Source: Saccharopolyspora soli (GTDB taxonomy: Bacteria; Actinomycetota; Actinomycetes; Mycobacteriales; Pseudonocardiaceae). Taken from it: DNA of 49,621 nucleotides. Below are positions 33,401 to 41,515 of the stretch, one piece after another (within the stretch, counting starts at the first letter, position 1; each line of letters begins with the position of its first letter). Position numbers and translations under genes: made by a program. The notes under the pieces are model-generated. The model was not told where the DNA came from. It worked only from the letters and a program-made list of their open reading frames with translations, and did no database searches. The stretch is from contig NZ_JALBWV010000064.1 in assembly GCF_022678645.1 (NCBI RefSeq), positions 1 to 49,621 on the forward strand, written 5' to 3'.

Positions 33401-34788
33401 ACGGTGCGCGCGGCGCCGGAGCGAACCCGGACGAAGGCAAGGAGGGTTGGATGCCGATCGACGAGATGCCGTTCGAACCCTCCCGTGGTTACCACGCGGT
33501 GCTCGGCAACTGGAACGGCGGCAACCTGCTGAGCGTGAAAGGCGCCCCGGAGATCGTGCTGGCCCAGTGCAACCGCTGGCGCCGGGAGGACGGCGACATC
33601 CCGCTGGACGAAACCGCTCGTCGAGATGTCGAGCGCGTCGCCGAAGACCTTGCCAGGCAGGGATATCGAGTGCTGGCGGTCGCCGAGCGAGCCGCCTCGG
33701 ACCGCCGCGATCTGGACGAGTCCCGGATCCGGAACCTGCGGCTGATCGGGTTCGTCGCGCTGGCCGACCCGGTCCGTCCCACTGCAGCCGCTGCTGTGGC
33801 GCAGCTGCAGCAGGCGGGGGTCGAGGTGGTGATGGTAACCGGTGATCATCCGAGCACTGCCGAGGCGATCGCCGCGGAGCTCAACGCGCTCAACGGTCGC
33901 CGCGTCATGACCGGTACCGAACTGGATTCGCTGGACGCCGACCAACTGGAGGCGGAAGTCAACTCCGTCGCGGTGTTCGCGAGGGTGAGCCCGTCGCAGA
34001 AGGCACGCATCGTCGACGCTCTGCAGCGCAATGGCCGCGTGGTCGCGGTGACCGGAGACGGTGCCAACGACGCTCCGGCGATCCGGTTGGCAGACATCGG
34101 GATCGCGTTGGGGGAGCGGGCCACCCCAGCAGCTCGGGAGGCCGCCGACCTTGTCGTCACTGACGACCGGATCGAAACCATCGTCGACGCCATCGTGGAG
34201 GGCCGCGCCATGTGGGCGTCGGTCCGGGACGCGCTGGCCATTCTGCTCGGCGGCAACCTCGGCGAGATCGGCTTCACCGTCGTCTCCGGGCTGATCAGCG
34301 CCGGCGGTAGCCTCAACGCCCGCCAGTTGCTGCTGGTCAACCTGCTCACCGATGTGCTGCCCGCGATGGCGATCGCGGTGCGCCCGCCTCCGATGATCAC
34401 TGCGGAGATGCTGCTGGCCGAAGGCCCCGAAGCCTCCTTGGGAACGGCACTGACCCGGGACATCTACCGGCGCGCCGCGGTGACCGCTGGGGCTGCGATC
34501 GTGGCGTGGGTCTTGGGCCGCGCGACCGGAACCCTGCGCCAGGCAAACACTGTCGCACTCGTGGCACTGGTCGCCGCCCAACTAGGACAGACACTCGTGG
34601 TGCGCGGGCGGACACCGCTGGTCGTGGGGTGTGCGCTCGGTTCCCTCGTGGCGCTGGCGGCCGTCGTCCAGACGCCCGGCCTGAGCCACTTCTTCGGGGC
34701 CAGGCCGCTGCTGCCGCATGGCTGGATGATCGCGGCAGGCACCGCGACCGCCGCCACGGCAATTGGTCTCCTGCTGCAACAATGGTGA
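30454..34788 (+). CDS. Large cation-transporting P-type ATPase (CtpI/CtpH-like)
   Basis: A 1,444-residue integral-membrane ATPase similar in length and layout to mycobacterial CtpI and CtpH. A ferredoxin-like HMA-type domain without CxxC lies near the N-terminus (about 38-90, VRRLEKVPGVDWAEINAVMG). It is followed by a long actinobacterial-specific region to about residue 600. The standard core follows: TGES 766-769, PEGLP 879-883 in the ion-binding helix, phosphorylation site D922 in CFDKTGTLTEG, KGAPE in the nucleotide domain, GDGANDAP 1201-1208, then four to six C-terminal TM helices. PEGLP is the P2-type (Ca2+/Mn2+-like) motif, not the CPC of heavy-metal pumps, so a hard divalent cation is more likely than Cu or Cd. 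No partner gene is evident. Confidence 0.9.
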   Translation: MLRGLSALAAQIVAPLADAAKSFACLDGGRRAWSSGGRAHIELRGVHQPGTEDAGEQIVRRLEKVPGVDWAEINAVMGRVVIGHDPDLVGVAELVGAVEGAEAEAGLDDEPFAAVSATHPDNPVKVVAEVTMLGANLAGAVLAGGARLLSLPAVPPSVPAVVSTGESVARVRQPLEARLGKTATDLLFGMTSAAANTLAQRPMNLLAESAYRFCLLRETQAAQRSWSRWESSAGAHPASHRSSPVQVRPRPRPLPAGPVERVANGSALAGPVAFAGAFGLTRSLQRAQAMLVAGAPRAARMGRDAFAAQLGYGLSERTTLVFEPQVLRRLDRVDTVVIDAGVLRTGARLVDDVIPADGTGTVVELWERAHELVGVTRADGTARDGWSLSPVIRPQLPREVRDAARQGIEVFALRHDSRTAAWVLATEELDPLADELVSAARAVGSVVLAGRDSGLGARFGVDRVVPGGTHLASAVREMQQEGRVVALVSSHARAALVSADIGFGVTRGVETPWGADLVCGPSLGECSALLSSVRMARHVSTRSAQLSVIGSVSGAVLAAIGPEAGSQLRAGVPVAACAAIALGAGTWWGMQAAWRPVPRAMPRTPWHAMSPSTVLELLASSPEGLTDDAARQRFQDGDAGADRHRLGVLRASLDELASPLTPALAGGAALSASIGAVADATIIIGVLAMNALIGGVQRVTADRALNKLLEASALRVSVRRREKTTQLPADQLVPGDVVELLAGDAIPADCRLLEADGLEVDESSLTGESLLVTKEVTATPAVAVPDRTCMIYRGTAVAAGRAVGVVVATGPDTEASSAVVSDVRRYGDGVAARLRSLAKVTVPICVGAGGVLLVTDLLRRRPFGTSLGRAVSLAVAAVPEGLPFVATVAELAAARRLSKRGALVRNSATIETLGRAQVLCFDKTGTLTEGRIALRRVSDGASSRLLEDRSTVESRVLAGVLRASPLVEKGELLPHPTDRAVVDGARGAGANPDEGKEGWMPIDEMPFEPSRGYHAVLGNWNGGNLLSVKGAPEIVLAQCNRWRREDGDIPLDETARRDVERVAEDLARQGYRVLAVAERAASDRRDLDESRIRNLRLIGFVALADPVRPTAAAAVAQLQQAGVEVVMVTGDHPSTAEAIAAELNALNGRRVMTGTELDSLDADQLEAEVNSVAVFARVSPSQKARIVDALQRNGRVVAVTGDGANDAPAIRLADIGIALGERATPAAREAADLVVTDDRIETIVDAIVEGRAMWASVRDALAILLGGNLGEIGFTVVSGLISAGGSLNARQLLLVNLLTDVLPAMAIAVRPPPMITAEMLLAEGPEASLGTALTRDIYRRAAVTAGAAIVAWVLGRATGTLRQANTVALVALVAAQLGQTLVVRGRTPLVVGCALGSLVALAAVVQTPGLSHFFGARPLLPHGWMIAAGTATAATAIGLLLQQW

Positions 34789-35155
34789 AGCACTGGGCCG
34801 GTGTGCGTGGTCGTGCTGCCCTTCTTCCGCGAGACATCGCCGCGAAACTGCCCGGAGGCACCGTCCTCATCGGCTACTCCGACGGCCGCCGAATCGCTGG
34901 CAGCGCTGGCCGTGCGACTTGGAGCAAATGATCGACAGCTCCAACGCTATGACCGAGCTGTGGTCGACCGCCAGGGAATGTCCAAAGTGGATAAACTCGT
35001 CGCTGAAGACGGCCAGGTCATGCTGAATGCCCGGCGTGTCACCGAGACCAGCAGGTGCGCGACCGGGAAACCTGTCTCAGGCGCGGGTACCGTAGCGTCG
35101 TAGGCGTACCGGCCACTCGGCCCACAAGACATCACCCGCTTCGCCACATCCGTTC
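34789..35155. other. Degraded DNA, no gene called
   Basis: About 370 bases between the ATPase and the P450 remnant. Plus-strand frames contain short protein-like stretches (ALAVRLGANDRQLQRYDRAV) but no family or start. Probably decayed coding sequence. Confidence 0.35.
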
Positions 35156-35505
35156 TTGTACCCGTACGAAGCCGATCGAGAACCCAATGACGTCGAGATC
35201 GGTGGCACCGTCATCCCGAAGGCAGGAAGATCCTCATGTTCCTCGGCGCCGCGAACCGTGACCCTCGCAAGTGGGCCGATCCGGACTCCTTCGACCTTTC
35301 CCGCGATCCCTCCGGTCATGTCGGGTTCGGTATGGGGCTGCACCAATGCGTCGGCCAGCACGTCGCGCGGCTGGAAGCCGAGGCACTGCTGACGGCACTC
35401 GCCAACCGGGCCGAACGCATCGACACCGTCGGACCGGTCAAACGCCATCACAACAACACGCTGCGCGCCGGGGAATCGCTCCCGGTCCGCGTCGAGCTGG
35501 CCTGA
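35156..35505 (+). pseudogene. Cytochrome P450 C-terminal relic
   Basis: Carries the heme-binding loop GFGMGLHQCVGQHVARLE with the axial cysteine, preceded by ANRDPRKWADPDSFDLSRDP. Upstream in the neighbouring frame is REPNDVEIGGTVIPKAG, the usual P450 segment before it. A single missing base in CAGGAAGATC (expected KAGKIL) separates the two. Only about the last quarter of a P450 is present, so it is a pseudogene. Confidence 0.85.
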
Positions 35506-35901
35506 GCACGCACTGCCGGGCGAGAAGACCGAAGTGATCATCCAGGACGAGCAGCAGCTCACCGCGGCGGTGCTGGCCGAGACGAAGTGCGCCACCGCCC
35601 CCGGTTCAAGGAGATCATCCGGGCGCTGATACGTCACCTGCCTGCGTCGTGCGGGTCGCCGAACATTGCCGCGAGCGGGTCGGCGGCATCCACCTGAAGG
35701 GTGCCTGTGGACCAGGAGAAACGTTGTCTGCTGGTGATGATCGGGGCAAGTGCTCGTCGGGACTTCGACAACGCGGAACATTGAAATACATCGGAGATGT
35801 TGATGTTCTGGTCAAAGAAGGCAGCGGCGCGTGACTACCTGCTGCGGGCTGTGTGCGGCTAGCCGGGGTGAGTCGCTGAATCAACACCGAGGAGAACGAC
35901 A
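35506..35901. other. Region between P450 relic and lipoprotein gene
   Basis: About 400 bases with short protein-like islands (for example EVIIQDEQQLTAAVLAETK near 35533-35590) but no continuous gene. Interpreted as decayed coding DNA; it must also contain the promoter of the lipoprotein gene. Confidence 0.35.
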
Positions 35902-36567
35902 TTGGGCGAACCGAAACACCCGACGCTGAAACCGTTCTTATCCGTTGCAGTGGCTACTGCTGCGGCCGTCCTCGTCTCGGCCTGCGGTATTTCGGCTGAC
36001 GTCGCGGACCCGACCGGTGCGACCCCTGCGCCTGCTGAAGGCAGACGCCTCCTCGACGAACTGGCGGTCGCGCCAGAAGGTTCCGCCGACGGATACGACC
36101 GGGATGCCTTCCCGCACTGGGAAACCGTGGCGGGCTCATGCGACACCCGGGAGGAGGCGCTCAAGCGCGCAGCTGAACCTGGAAGCGCCACGGTGAATCC
36201 GGAAACGTGTGCCGTGACTGATGGGTCCTGGAGGAGTCCCTACGACGGTGCGACGTGGACCAAGTCGTCCGACGTTGACATCGACCATGTGGTTCCGCTA
36301 GCCGAAGCTTGGCGTTCCGGTGCGGCGCAGTGGTCGAAGGACGCGCGTGAGGCGTTCGCCAACGACCTGGAACATCCGCAGCTTCTCGTCGTTACCGACA
36401 ATGTCAACCAAGAAAAGGGTGATCAAGACCCGGGGAGTTGGCGACCGCCCTTGGAGTCCTACTGGTGTACGTATGCCGAGTCGTGGATCCAGGTCAAGCA
36501 CCACTACCAGCTGACCCTTGATCCGACGGAGAAAGCTGCACTCGCCGACATGTTGGCGCGTTGTTAG
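35902..36567 (+). CDS. Secreted HNH-type nuclease-like lipoprotein (DUF1524)
   Basis: A 221-residue exported protein. Signal peptide with lipobox LVSAC (C28), then a Pro/Ala linker. The HNH/DUF1524 domain has DIDHVVPLAEAWRSGAAQWS (H129), then FANDLEHPQLLVVTDNVNQE and KGDQDP with the conserved asparagines, and paired cysteines (C80/C103, C189/C221) that could form disulphides. TTG 35902 is preceded by GAGGAG. Such proteins are common in actinomycetes, are thought to be extracellular nucleases, and may serve nutrient scavenging or competition. Neighbours give no further clue. Confidence 0.8.
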   Translation: MGEPKHPTLKPFLSVAVATAAAVLVSACGISADVADPTGATPAPAEGRRLLDELAVAPEGSADGYDRDAFPHWETVAGSCDTREEALKRAAEPGSATVNPETCAVTDGSWRSPYDGATWTKSSDVDIDHVVPLAEAWRSGAAQWSKDAREAFANDLEHPQLLVVTDNVNQEKGDQDPGSWRPPLESYWCTYAESWIQVKHHYQLTLDPTEKAALADMLARC

Positions 36568-36636
36568 GCGCAGCCGGTACCGGCGTGAGAGCACCGGTGT
36601 AGGAGAACCTGACCGGGTTCTCCCACACCGGGTCGG

Positions 36637-36978
36637 TCAGCTCTGCGGGGCGGGTTCGTAGAGGCTGAACGGGGTGCCCTGATCGTCGTGGCAGTGCGCG
36701 ATCCGCCCGACACCGGGAACGGTGTGGACCCCCTCACTGGTGCCGCCGAGCTCGTGGACACGCTTGACCGAGGCGTCGATATCTTCAGTGCCGAAGTACA
36801 CCCGCGGGTGGATGAAACCATCCTCGCGGGGGGCGATCGCGCCTGCGGGTCCGTTGTCGATTACGTGGTAGTCGCCGCCGAATTCGCTGGTGCCCCAGCC
36901 GAACAGGCCGCTGTAGAAGGTACGGGCCTTGGTCGTGTCGGTGGCGGGGAGTTCGACCCAGTTGATCTGTCCAGGCAT
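36637..36978 (-). CDS. VOC-family (glyoxalase/bleomycin-resistance-like) protein
   Basis: A 113-residue vicinal-oxygen-chelate protein, one betaalphabetabetabeta pair. MPGQINWVELPATDTTKART at the start, FYSGLFGW (the family's FY-x-x-x-x-GW), HPRVYFGTEDIDASVKRVHE and DDQGTPFSLYEP at the end with the metal-ligand glutamate. ATG 36978 has AAAGGA upstream. It has its own ECF42-type promoter 42 bases upstream (37020-37046), linking it to the sigma factor at 37949-39190. Small-molecule binding or modification is likely; substrate unknown. Confidence 0.85.
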   Translation of the reverse strand: MPGQINWVELPATDTTKARTFYSGLFGWGTSEFGGDYHVIDNGPAGAIAPREDGFIHPRVYFGTEDIDASVKRVHELGGTSEGVHTVPGVGRIAHCHDDQGTPFSLYEPAPQS

Positions 36979-37019
36979 TGCTTGGTCCTTTCGGTGGATC
37001 GTCGGTTGACGCACCGGAG

Positions 37020-37046
37020 GACGAACAGCGGTAGCCGTTCTCGACA
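37020..37046 (-). promoter_or_regulatory. ECF42-type promoter for the VOC gene
   Basis: On the minus strand TGTCGA (37046-37041), a 17-nt spacer, then CGTC (37023-37020). This is the published ECF42 consensus (TGTCGA at -35, CGA/TC at -10). The -10 is 42 bases upstream of the start codon. The same elements and spacer occur before the DGPF gene. Confidence 0.75.
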
Positions 37047-37058
37047 GGCCCGTTCGCT

Positions 37059-37952
37059 TCAGCCTGTGGCTTTCCGCTTCAGTGCGTTCTGGCCGGCATC
37101 GAAGCTACGTAGCGCCGCGCCGACCGCCGCCGCGACGGTGACCTCGAAGATCTCGTCTTCGCAGTATCCGGCAGTGGTGAGCCGGTCCATGTCGGTGTGG
37201 GTGATCCGGTACGAGGCGTCGCGGACGGTCGCGGCGTAGGACTGCCACGGTTCGGGAAGCGTTTCACCCACCGCGGCGGCGGCGCGCAGCCCCCGGTCGG
37301 TGATGGCGGGCGCGTCCAGCACTGCGTGGCGCAGGTTGGCCACCACGTCACCGTGATCGGTGGCAGAGCCGTCGGCGAGCAGGAAGGACGGAAAGCGGTA
37401 GCCGAACCGGTGCAGCGCGCGTGTACCGCTGTGCAGTTGGCCCTCGCGGAGGGTGAAGCCGAACGCGTTGGCTAGGCGGTTGACGATGTTAAACACCAGG
37501 TTGACGCGCAGCGCTTCGTGCAACGCGTGCTCGGGCAGGTCGGCGACCCCGGCAGTGGCCTCGGTGGCGTTCGCGCGGTCCGGCGTCCGGCTGGTCAGGT
37601 CGAGGAACTCCCGGACAGCGCGCAGGTGCGGCCGGGCAGACGCGGGATCGTCCGGGTCGATTTCGCCGTGGCCAGCGATGCGGGTGAGCTCGGCGTGCGA
37701 GTCGATGCAGAACGGGCACTGGTGAAGCTGCGCGGTGCACATCGCGAGGAATTCGCGCTCCCCCGCGGTCCAGTACGACGGCCCGCGCATCGCGTCGGCG
37801 GTTAGCTCCAGCAGCGGACGGGTGAGAAAGCCAGGCCGGTACAGCAGCATTTTCACGATGTCCGGGCTGTCCACACGTGATATCGCGGAGGTGAGCGCCA
37901 GGAACAGCTTGGCGCGGCGGCGGTGGCCGTGGTCAAGGATGGACAGTCTCAT
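37059..37952 (-). CDS. AhpD-like carboxymuconolactone-decarboxylase-family protein
   Basis: A 297-residue all-helical protein with an AhpD/CMD core. Redox motif CPFC with C79 and C82, followed by H86 (CPFCIDSHAE), as in alkylhydroperoxidase AhpD, suggests a disulphide-reducing or peroxide-linked activity. The length indicates two CMD-like halves; the second half lacks CxxC. ATG 37952 overlaps the sigma-factor stop (ATGA), so it is the third gene of the DGPF-sigma-AhpD operon. It fits ECF42 loci, which often carry small oxidoreductase or binding proteins. Confidence 0.82.
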   Translation of the reverse strand: MRLSILDHGHRRRAKLFLALTSAISRVDSPDIVKMLLYRPGFLTRPLLELTADAMRGPSYWTAGEREFLAMCTAQLHQCPFCIDSHAELTRIAGHGEIDPDDPASARPHLRAVREFLDLTSRTPDRANATEATAGVADLPEHALHEALRVNLVFNIVNRLANAFGFTLREGQLHSGTRALHRFGYRFPSFLLADGSATDHGDVVANLRHAVLDAPAITDRGLRAAAAVGETLPEPWQSYAATVRDASYRITHTDMDRLTTAGYCEDEIFEVTVAAAVGAALRSFDAGQNALKRKATG

Positions 37953-39190
37953 CGGGACTCCGTCACGTCGAGGTCGTGCAGTCGGTGGGCGAGGAATCGC
38001 CGGTCGGCGGGATTGGTGGCCAGTTCGTGGGCACGCCGGTACGCCGACGCCGCCTCCACGGTGCGGCCGAGACGGCGCAGCAGGTCCGCGCGAGTGGCGT
38101 GCAGCAGGTGGTAGCGGTCGAGCCCATCGATCCGGTCGATCAGCGCCAGTCCCTCGTCCGGGGTGGTGGCCATAGCCACGGCGGCGGCGTGGTTGAGCGC
38201 CACCACCGGCGACGGGGTCAGCACGAGCAGTTGGGCGTAGAGAGCGGCGATGCCGGGCCAGTCCGTCTGATCGGCGGAAACAGCCTGGGCGTGCAGCGCG
38301 GCGATCCCTGCCTGCAACTGGTACGGGCCCGGGCTGCCCAGGCGCAGCGCTCGGTCCAGTAGACCGACGGCTTCGATGATCTCCTTGTGATCCCAGCGGG
38401 ACCGGTCCTGGTCGGCCAGCAGCACCACATCACCGGAGGCGCTGTAGCGGGCGGCGCTGCGCGAGTCGTGCAGCAGCAACAATGCGACCAGGCCGAGCGC
38501 TTCGGGCTCGTCGGGCATGAGAGCGGCGACGAGCTTACCGAGCCTGATCGCCTCCCGGGGCAGCGTGCGGTGTTCGGGCCGGTCGTGGGCGGCGGTGTAG
38601 CCCTGCGTGAAGATCAGATAGATCACTGCGAGAACGCCGGAAAGCCGCTCGGGCAGCAGCGGGTCGGCGGGGACCTCCAAGCTGATGCCGGCATCCCGGA
38701 TCTTCCGTTTCGCGCGCACCAGGCGTTGGGCCAGAGTCGATTCGCTGACCAGAAACGTCCGGGCGATCTGCCCGGCGGTCAGCCCGGCCACGGCCTGCAG
38801 GGTCAGGGCGACCCGCGCGTCCTCGGCCAGGGCGGGGTGACAGCAGGTGAAGATCAGGCTGAGCCGCTCGTCACCCATGCTAAGCAGGCTGTCCTCGCCG
38901 AAGTTCGTCATCGTCGTCACCGCCTCGGACGCTACGCTGAGCTGGGCGAGCTTCTCCCGACCGAGCCGGGCCCGCCGCAGCCGGTCGATCGCGCTGTTGC
39001 GGGCGGTGGTCAGCAGCCACGCCACCGGGTCGTCCGGCACCGGTTCTCCCCATGTGCGCAGCGCGAGCGCGCACGCGTCCTGCAGCGCGTCCTCGGCGAG
39101 TTCGAAGTCGCCGAGGACGCGGATCAGGGCAGCGAGCATCCGGGCCCGGTGCTCGCGGTAGACCTGCTGCAGGACCGGCGCGGCGTTCAT
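37949..39190 (-). CDS. ECF42-group RNA polymerase sigma factor
   Basis: A 413-residue ECF sigma factor. Region 2 covers about residues 8-75 (FELAEDALQDACALALRTWG; TTARNSAIDRLRR) and region 4 about 105-165 (LTLQAVAGLTAGQIARTFLV, SESTLAQRLVRAKRKIR). A roughly 230-residue helical C-terminal extension (DUF6596/TPR-like; EAIRLGKLVAALMPDEPEAL, LNHAAAVAM) is diagnostic of ECF42 and regulates its activity in place of an anti-sigma factor. ATG 39190 overlaps the stop of the DGPF gene by 4 bases. Predicted targets are the two TGTCGA-N17-CGTC sites in this window. Confidence 0.92.
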   Translation of the reverse strand: MNAAPVLQQVYREHRARMLAALIRVLGDFELAEDALQDACALALRTWGEPVPDDPVAWLLTTARNSAIDRLRRARLGREKLAQLSVASEAVTTMTNFGEDSLLSMGDERLSLIFTCCHPALAEDARVALTLQAVAGLTAGQIARTFLVSESTLAQRLVRAKRKIRDAGISLEVPADPLLPERLSGVLAVIYLIFTQGYTAAHDRPEHRTLPREAIRLGKLVAALMPDEPEALGLVALLLLHDSRSAARYSASGDVVLLADQDRSRWDHKEIIEAVGLLDRALRLGSPGPYQLQAGIAALHAQAVSADQTDWPGIAALYAQLLVLTPSPVVALNHAAAVAMATTPDEGLALIDRIDGLDRYHLLHATRADLLRRLGRTVEAASAYRRAHELATNPADRRFLAHRLHDLDVTESR

Positions 39191-39573
39191 TCGCCGGTGG
39201 CCCCCAGGTTCGCCGGACGGTGGTCCAGGCCGGGCACACCCGCGATCGGCCGCACTTCGATCCCGCCCTGCTCGGCCATCGGGCACATCGCGGCCAACTC
39301 CAGGGCCTCGTCCAGGTTGCGGCAGTCAAGGACGTAGGCACCGCCGAGGTGCTCGTGCGTTTCGGCGTACGGACCGTCGGTGATCAGCGTCCGACCGTCC
39401 CGCACGCTGACAGTGGTGGCAGTGTGCTCGGCCTGCAGGGGATGCCCGGAGACGAACACGCCGCGTCGGCGGCACTCGTCGGCGAACGCGTTCACCCTGG
39501 CCAGGGCCTCGGCGAAACCCGGATCGTCCGGCTCGGGCCGCTGACAACCGTAGATCAACAGCATGTACTGCAT
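39187..39573 (-). CDS. DGPF/YCII-domain protein, ECF42 partner
   Basis: A 128-residue YCII-fold protein. MQYMLLIYG start, FADECRRRGVFVSGHPLQ, then RTLITDGPYAETHEHLGGAY containing the DGPF-type motif (here DGPY), and the late LELAAMCPMAEQGGIEVRPI. ATG 39573 has GGAGGA upstream. These proteins are the regular genomic partners and main targets of ECF42 sigma factors; their activity is not established. First gene of the operon with the sigma factor. Confidence 0.9.
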   Translation of the reverse strand: MQYMLLIYGCQRPEPDDPGFAEALARVNAFADECRRRGVFVSGHPLQAEHTATTVSVRDGRTLITDGPYAETHEHLGGAYVLDCRNLDEALELAAMCPMAEQGGIEVRPIAGVPGLDHRPANLGATGE

Positions 39574-39614
39574 TCGTCCTCCACTCACCCGGGTCACGGT
39601 CGGTCGAAGAGGAT

Positions 39615-39641
39615 GACGAACGGACCGACCGTATCTCGACA
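39615..39641 (-). promoter_or_regulatory. ECF42-type promoter for the DGPF-sigma operon
   Basis: TGTCGA at 39641-39636 and CGTC at 39618-39615 with a 17-nt spacer, 42 bases before the start codon at 39573. It matches the ECF42 consensus and implies autoregulation of the operon. Confidence 0.75.
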
Positions 39642-39768
39642 CCCGATCCCAAAATCCTCACCGGATCCGCTGGGCCCTGTAGACGGCGGCGTGCCGGGCA
39701 CAGCCGAACAGGTCGAAGCCGACGATCAGGGAAGTACACGCCGTTTTCGGCATCGGCAAGATCGACAG

Positions 39769-41124
39769 TCAGCGCTCGCGGGCGAGCCAGGGTTCCAGCC
39801 AGCCGGTGTGCACCGGGCCCGCGTTGAACTCCGGGTCGGCGAGGATGCGGGCGTGCATGCTCGCGGTGGTCGGCAGCCCGTCGATGCGCAACTCGGCCAA
39901 CGCCTGCCGTGCCCTGGCCAGTGCCTCGGTGCGATCGGCGCCGAAGCAGATCAGCTTGGCCAGCATCGAGTCGTAGAACGGGCTGATCCGGTCCCCGGCG
40001 GTGAATCCGGAGTCCACTCGCACGCCCAGCCCGCCGGGCAGGTCGAACCGGGTCAGCTCACCGGGCGAGGGCCGGAAGCCGTGGTCGGGGTCCTCGGCGT
40101 TGAGCCGCAGCTCGATGGCCGCCCCGTCCGGCGTGAGGTCCGACTGCGTGACGCGCAACGGATCACCGGCTGCGATCCGCAACTGCTCGGCGACCAGGTC
40201 CAGACCGGTGATGCACTCGGTGATCGGGTGCTCGACCTGGATGCGGGTGTTCATCTCGATGAAGTAGAACTCGCCGTCCTCGCCGAGCAAGAACTCCGCA
40301 GTGCCGGCATTGCGGTAGCCGACGTGCCGGGCCAGCCGCACCGCCGCATCGGCGATCGCGGCCCGGGTTTCCGGAGCCAACCCGGGTGCCGGGGCCTCCT
40401 CGACGAGCTTCTGCCTGCGCCGCTGCACCGAGCAGTCCCGTTCGAGGGCGTGCAGCACGGTGCCGTGCTCGTCGGCGAGCAGCTGCACCTCGATGTGCCG
40501 GGCGTTGGTGACCAGGCGTTCCAGGTACACCGTGCCGTCGCCGAATGCCGCGGTGGCCTCGGCCTGCGCGGTGGGCAGCACCTCGGCGAGTTCCGCGGCG
40601 TTGCGCACCGGGCGAATGCCCCGACCGCCACCACCGGCCGATGCCTTCACCAGCAGCGGAAAACCGATGCTCGCGGCAGCCTCGGTGGCCGCGGTGAGAT
40701 CGGTGAGCGGGCCGCTGCCCGGCACTACCGGGACCCCGGCCTGTTCGGCCATCCGGCGTGCGGTGGCCTTGTCACCCAGCTGCTCGATCACCTCGGCGGG
40801 CGGCGGCCCGATGAACACCAGCCCGGCTTCCCCCGCCTTGCGGGCGAAATCGGCGTTCTCAGCGAGGAATCCGTACCCGGGGTGCACCGCGTCCACCCCG
40901 GATTCGTGCGCCGCCCGCAGCACTGCATCGGGGTCCAAATAGGACTTCGCAGCTGGTGATCCGCCCAGGCGGACCGCATCATCGGCGAGCTCGACCCAGC
41001 GCGCGGCCTTGTCGGCGTCGGAATAGGCCGCGACCGCCTCGATTCCGGCGTGGTGGCAGGCCCGCAGCACGCGCAGCGCGATTTCACCCCGGTTGGCGAT
41101 CAGCACCCGGCGCAGCGAACTCAC
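39769..41124 (-). CDS. Biotin carboxylase subunit
   Basis: A 451-residue ATP-grasp enzyme that carboxylates biotin on the BCCP at 41121-41357. MSSLRRVLIANRGEIALRVL at the start; PGYGFLAENADFAR; KASAGGGGRGIRPV (glycine-rich ATP loop); YFIEMNTRIQVEHPITECIT (catalytic ERDCSVQRRRQK and MNTRIQVEHP motifs); FDLPGGLGVRVDSGFTAGDR. ATG 41124 overlaps the BCCP stop. It lies with BCCP and PxpC/PxpB-type genes instead of acetyl/propionyl-CoA carboxyltransferases, so its partner is probably the allophanate/oxoprolinase-type carboxyltransferase pair (inference). Confidence 0.93.
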   Translation of the reverse strand: MSSLRRVLIANRGEIALRVLRACHHAGIEAVAAYSDADKAARWVELADDAVRLGGSPAAKSYLDPDAVLRAAHESGVDAVHPGYGFLAENADFARKAGEAGLVFIGPPPAEVIEQLGDKATARRMAEQAGVPVVPGSGPLTDLTAATEAAASIGFPLLVKASAGGGGRGIRPVRNAAELAEVLPTAQAEATAAFGDGTVYLERLVTNARHIEVQLLADEHGTVLHALERDCSVQRRRQKLVEEAPAPGLAPETRAAIADAAVRLARHVGYRNAGTAEFLLGEDGEFYFIEMNTRIQVEHPITECITGLDLVAEQLRIAAGDPLRVTQSDLTPDGAAIELRLNAEDPDHGFRPSPGELTRFDLPGGLGVRVDSGFTAGDRISPFYDSMLAKLICFGADRTEALARARQALAELRIDGLPTTASMHARILADPEFNAGPVHTGWLEPWLARER

Positions 41125-41357
41125 GCCTCGACCTCCGCGATGTCCTGCCCCATCTCCACCTCGTCCCCATCTTCGATCAGGAATTTGGTGATCTTTCCGT
41201 CCACTTCGGACTTCAGCTCGTTGAAGGTCTTCATCACCTCGATCAGCGCGATGGTCTGCCCGGTGTTCACGATGCCGCCCTCGGTGGCGTACGGGTCAGC
41301 ATCCGGCGAAGGACGGCGGTAGAACACACCGGGCATGGTCGCCTTGATCGTCTGCAT
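41121..41357 (-). CDS. Biotin carboxyl carrier protein (stand-alone)
   Basis: A 78-residue biotinyl domain without the long N-terminal linker of AccB. Biotin site EVMKTF with K43; the usual A-M-K-M reads V-M-K-T, as commonly seen in BCCPs of such loci. PGVFYRRPSPDADPYATEGG at the start is typical of the short acetyl-CoA-carboxylase-like carriers in PxpABC gene clusters. AGGAG lies shortly upstream of ATG 41357. Coupled to the biotin carboxylase by ATGA overlap. Confidence 0.9.
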   Translation of the reverse strand: MQTIKATMPGVFYRRPSPDADPYATEGGIVNTGQTIALIEVMKTFNELKSEVDGKITKFLIEDGDEVEMGQDIAEVEA

Positions 41358-41401
41358 GGATGGTTCTCCTTGCTCTCGAAGAAAGTGGTAGCGGAACGTC
41401 A

Positions 41402-41417
41402 GCGGCCCCCTGGCCGC
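41402..41417 (-). terminator. Hairpin between BCCP and PxpC-like gene
   Basis: GCGGCC-CCCT-GGCCGC, a 6-bp stem with 4-nt loop in the 158-base gap between PxpC and BCCP genes. It may attenuate transcription into the BCCP/BC pair. No U-tract. Confidence 0.35.
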
Positions 41418-41515
41418 GGGAATCTTTCCTTATGTATGCCAACGGCGTCAGGGCTGTCCTCGCCAGCGGCGGTGCGAGTCGGTCACGTGGCGAAAGGAGA
41501 AAGCGCCTTCGCCGC

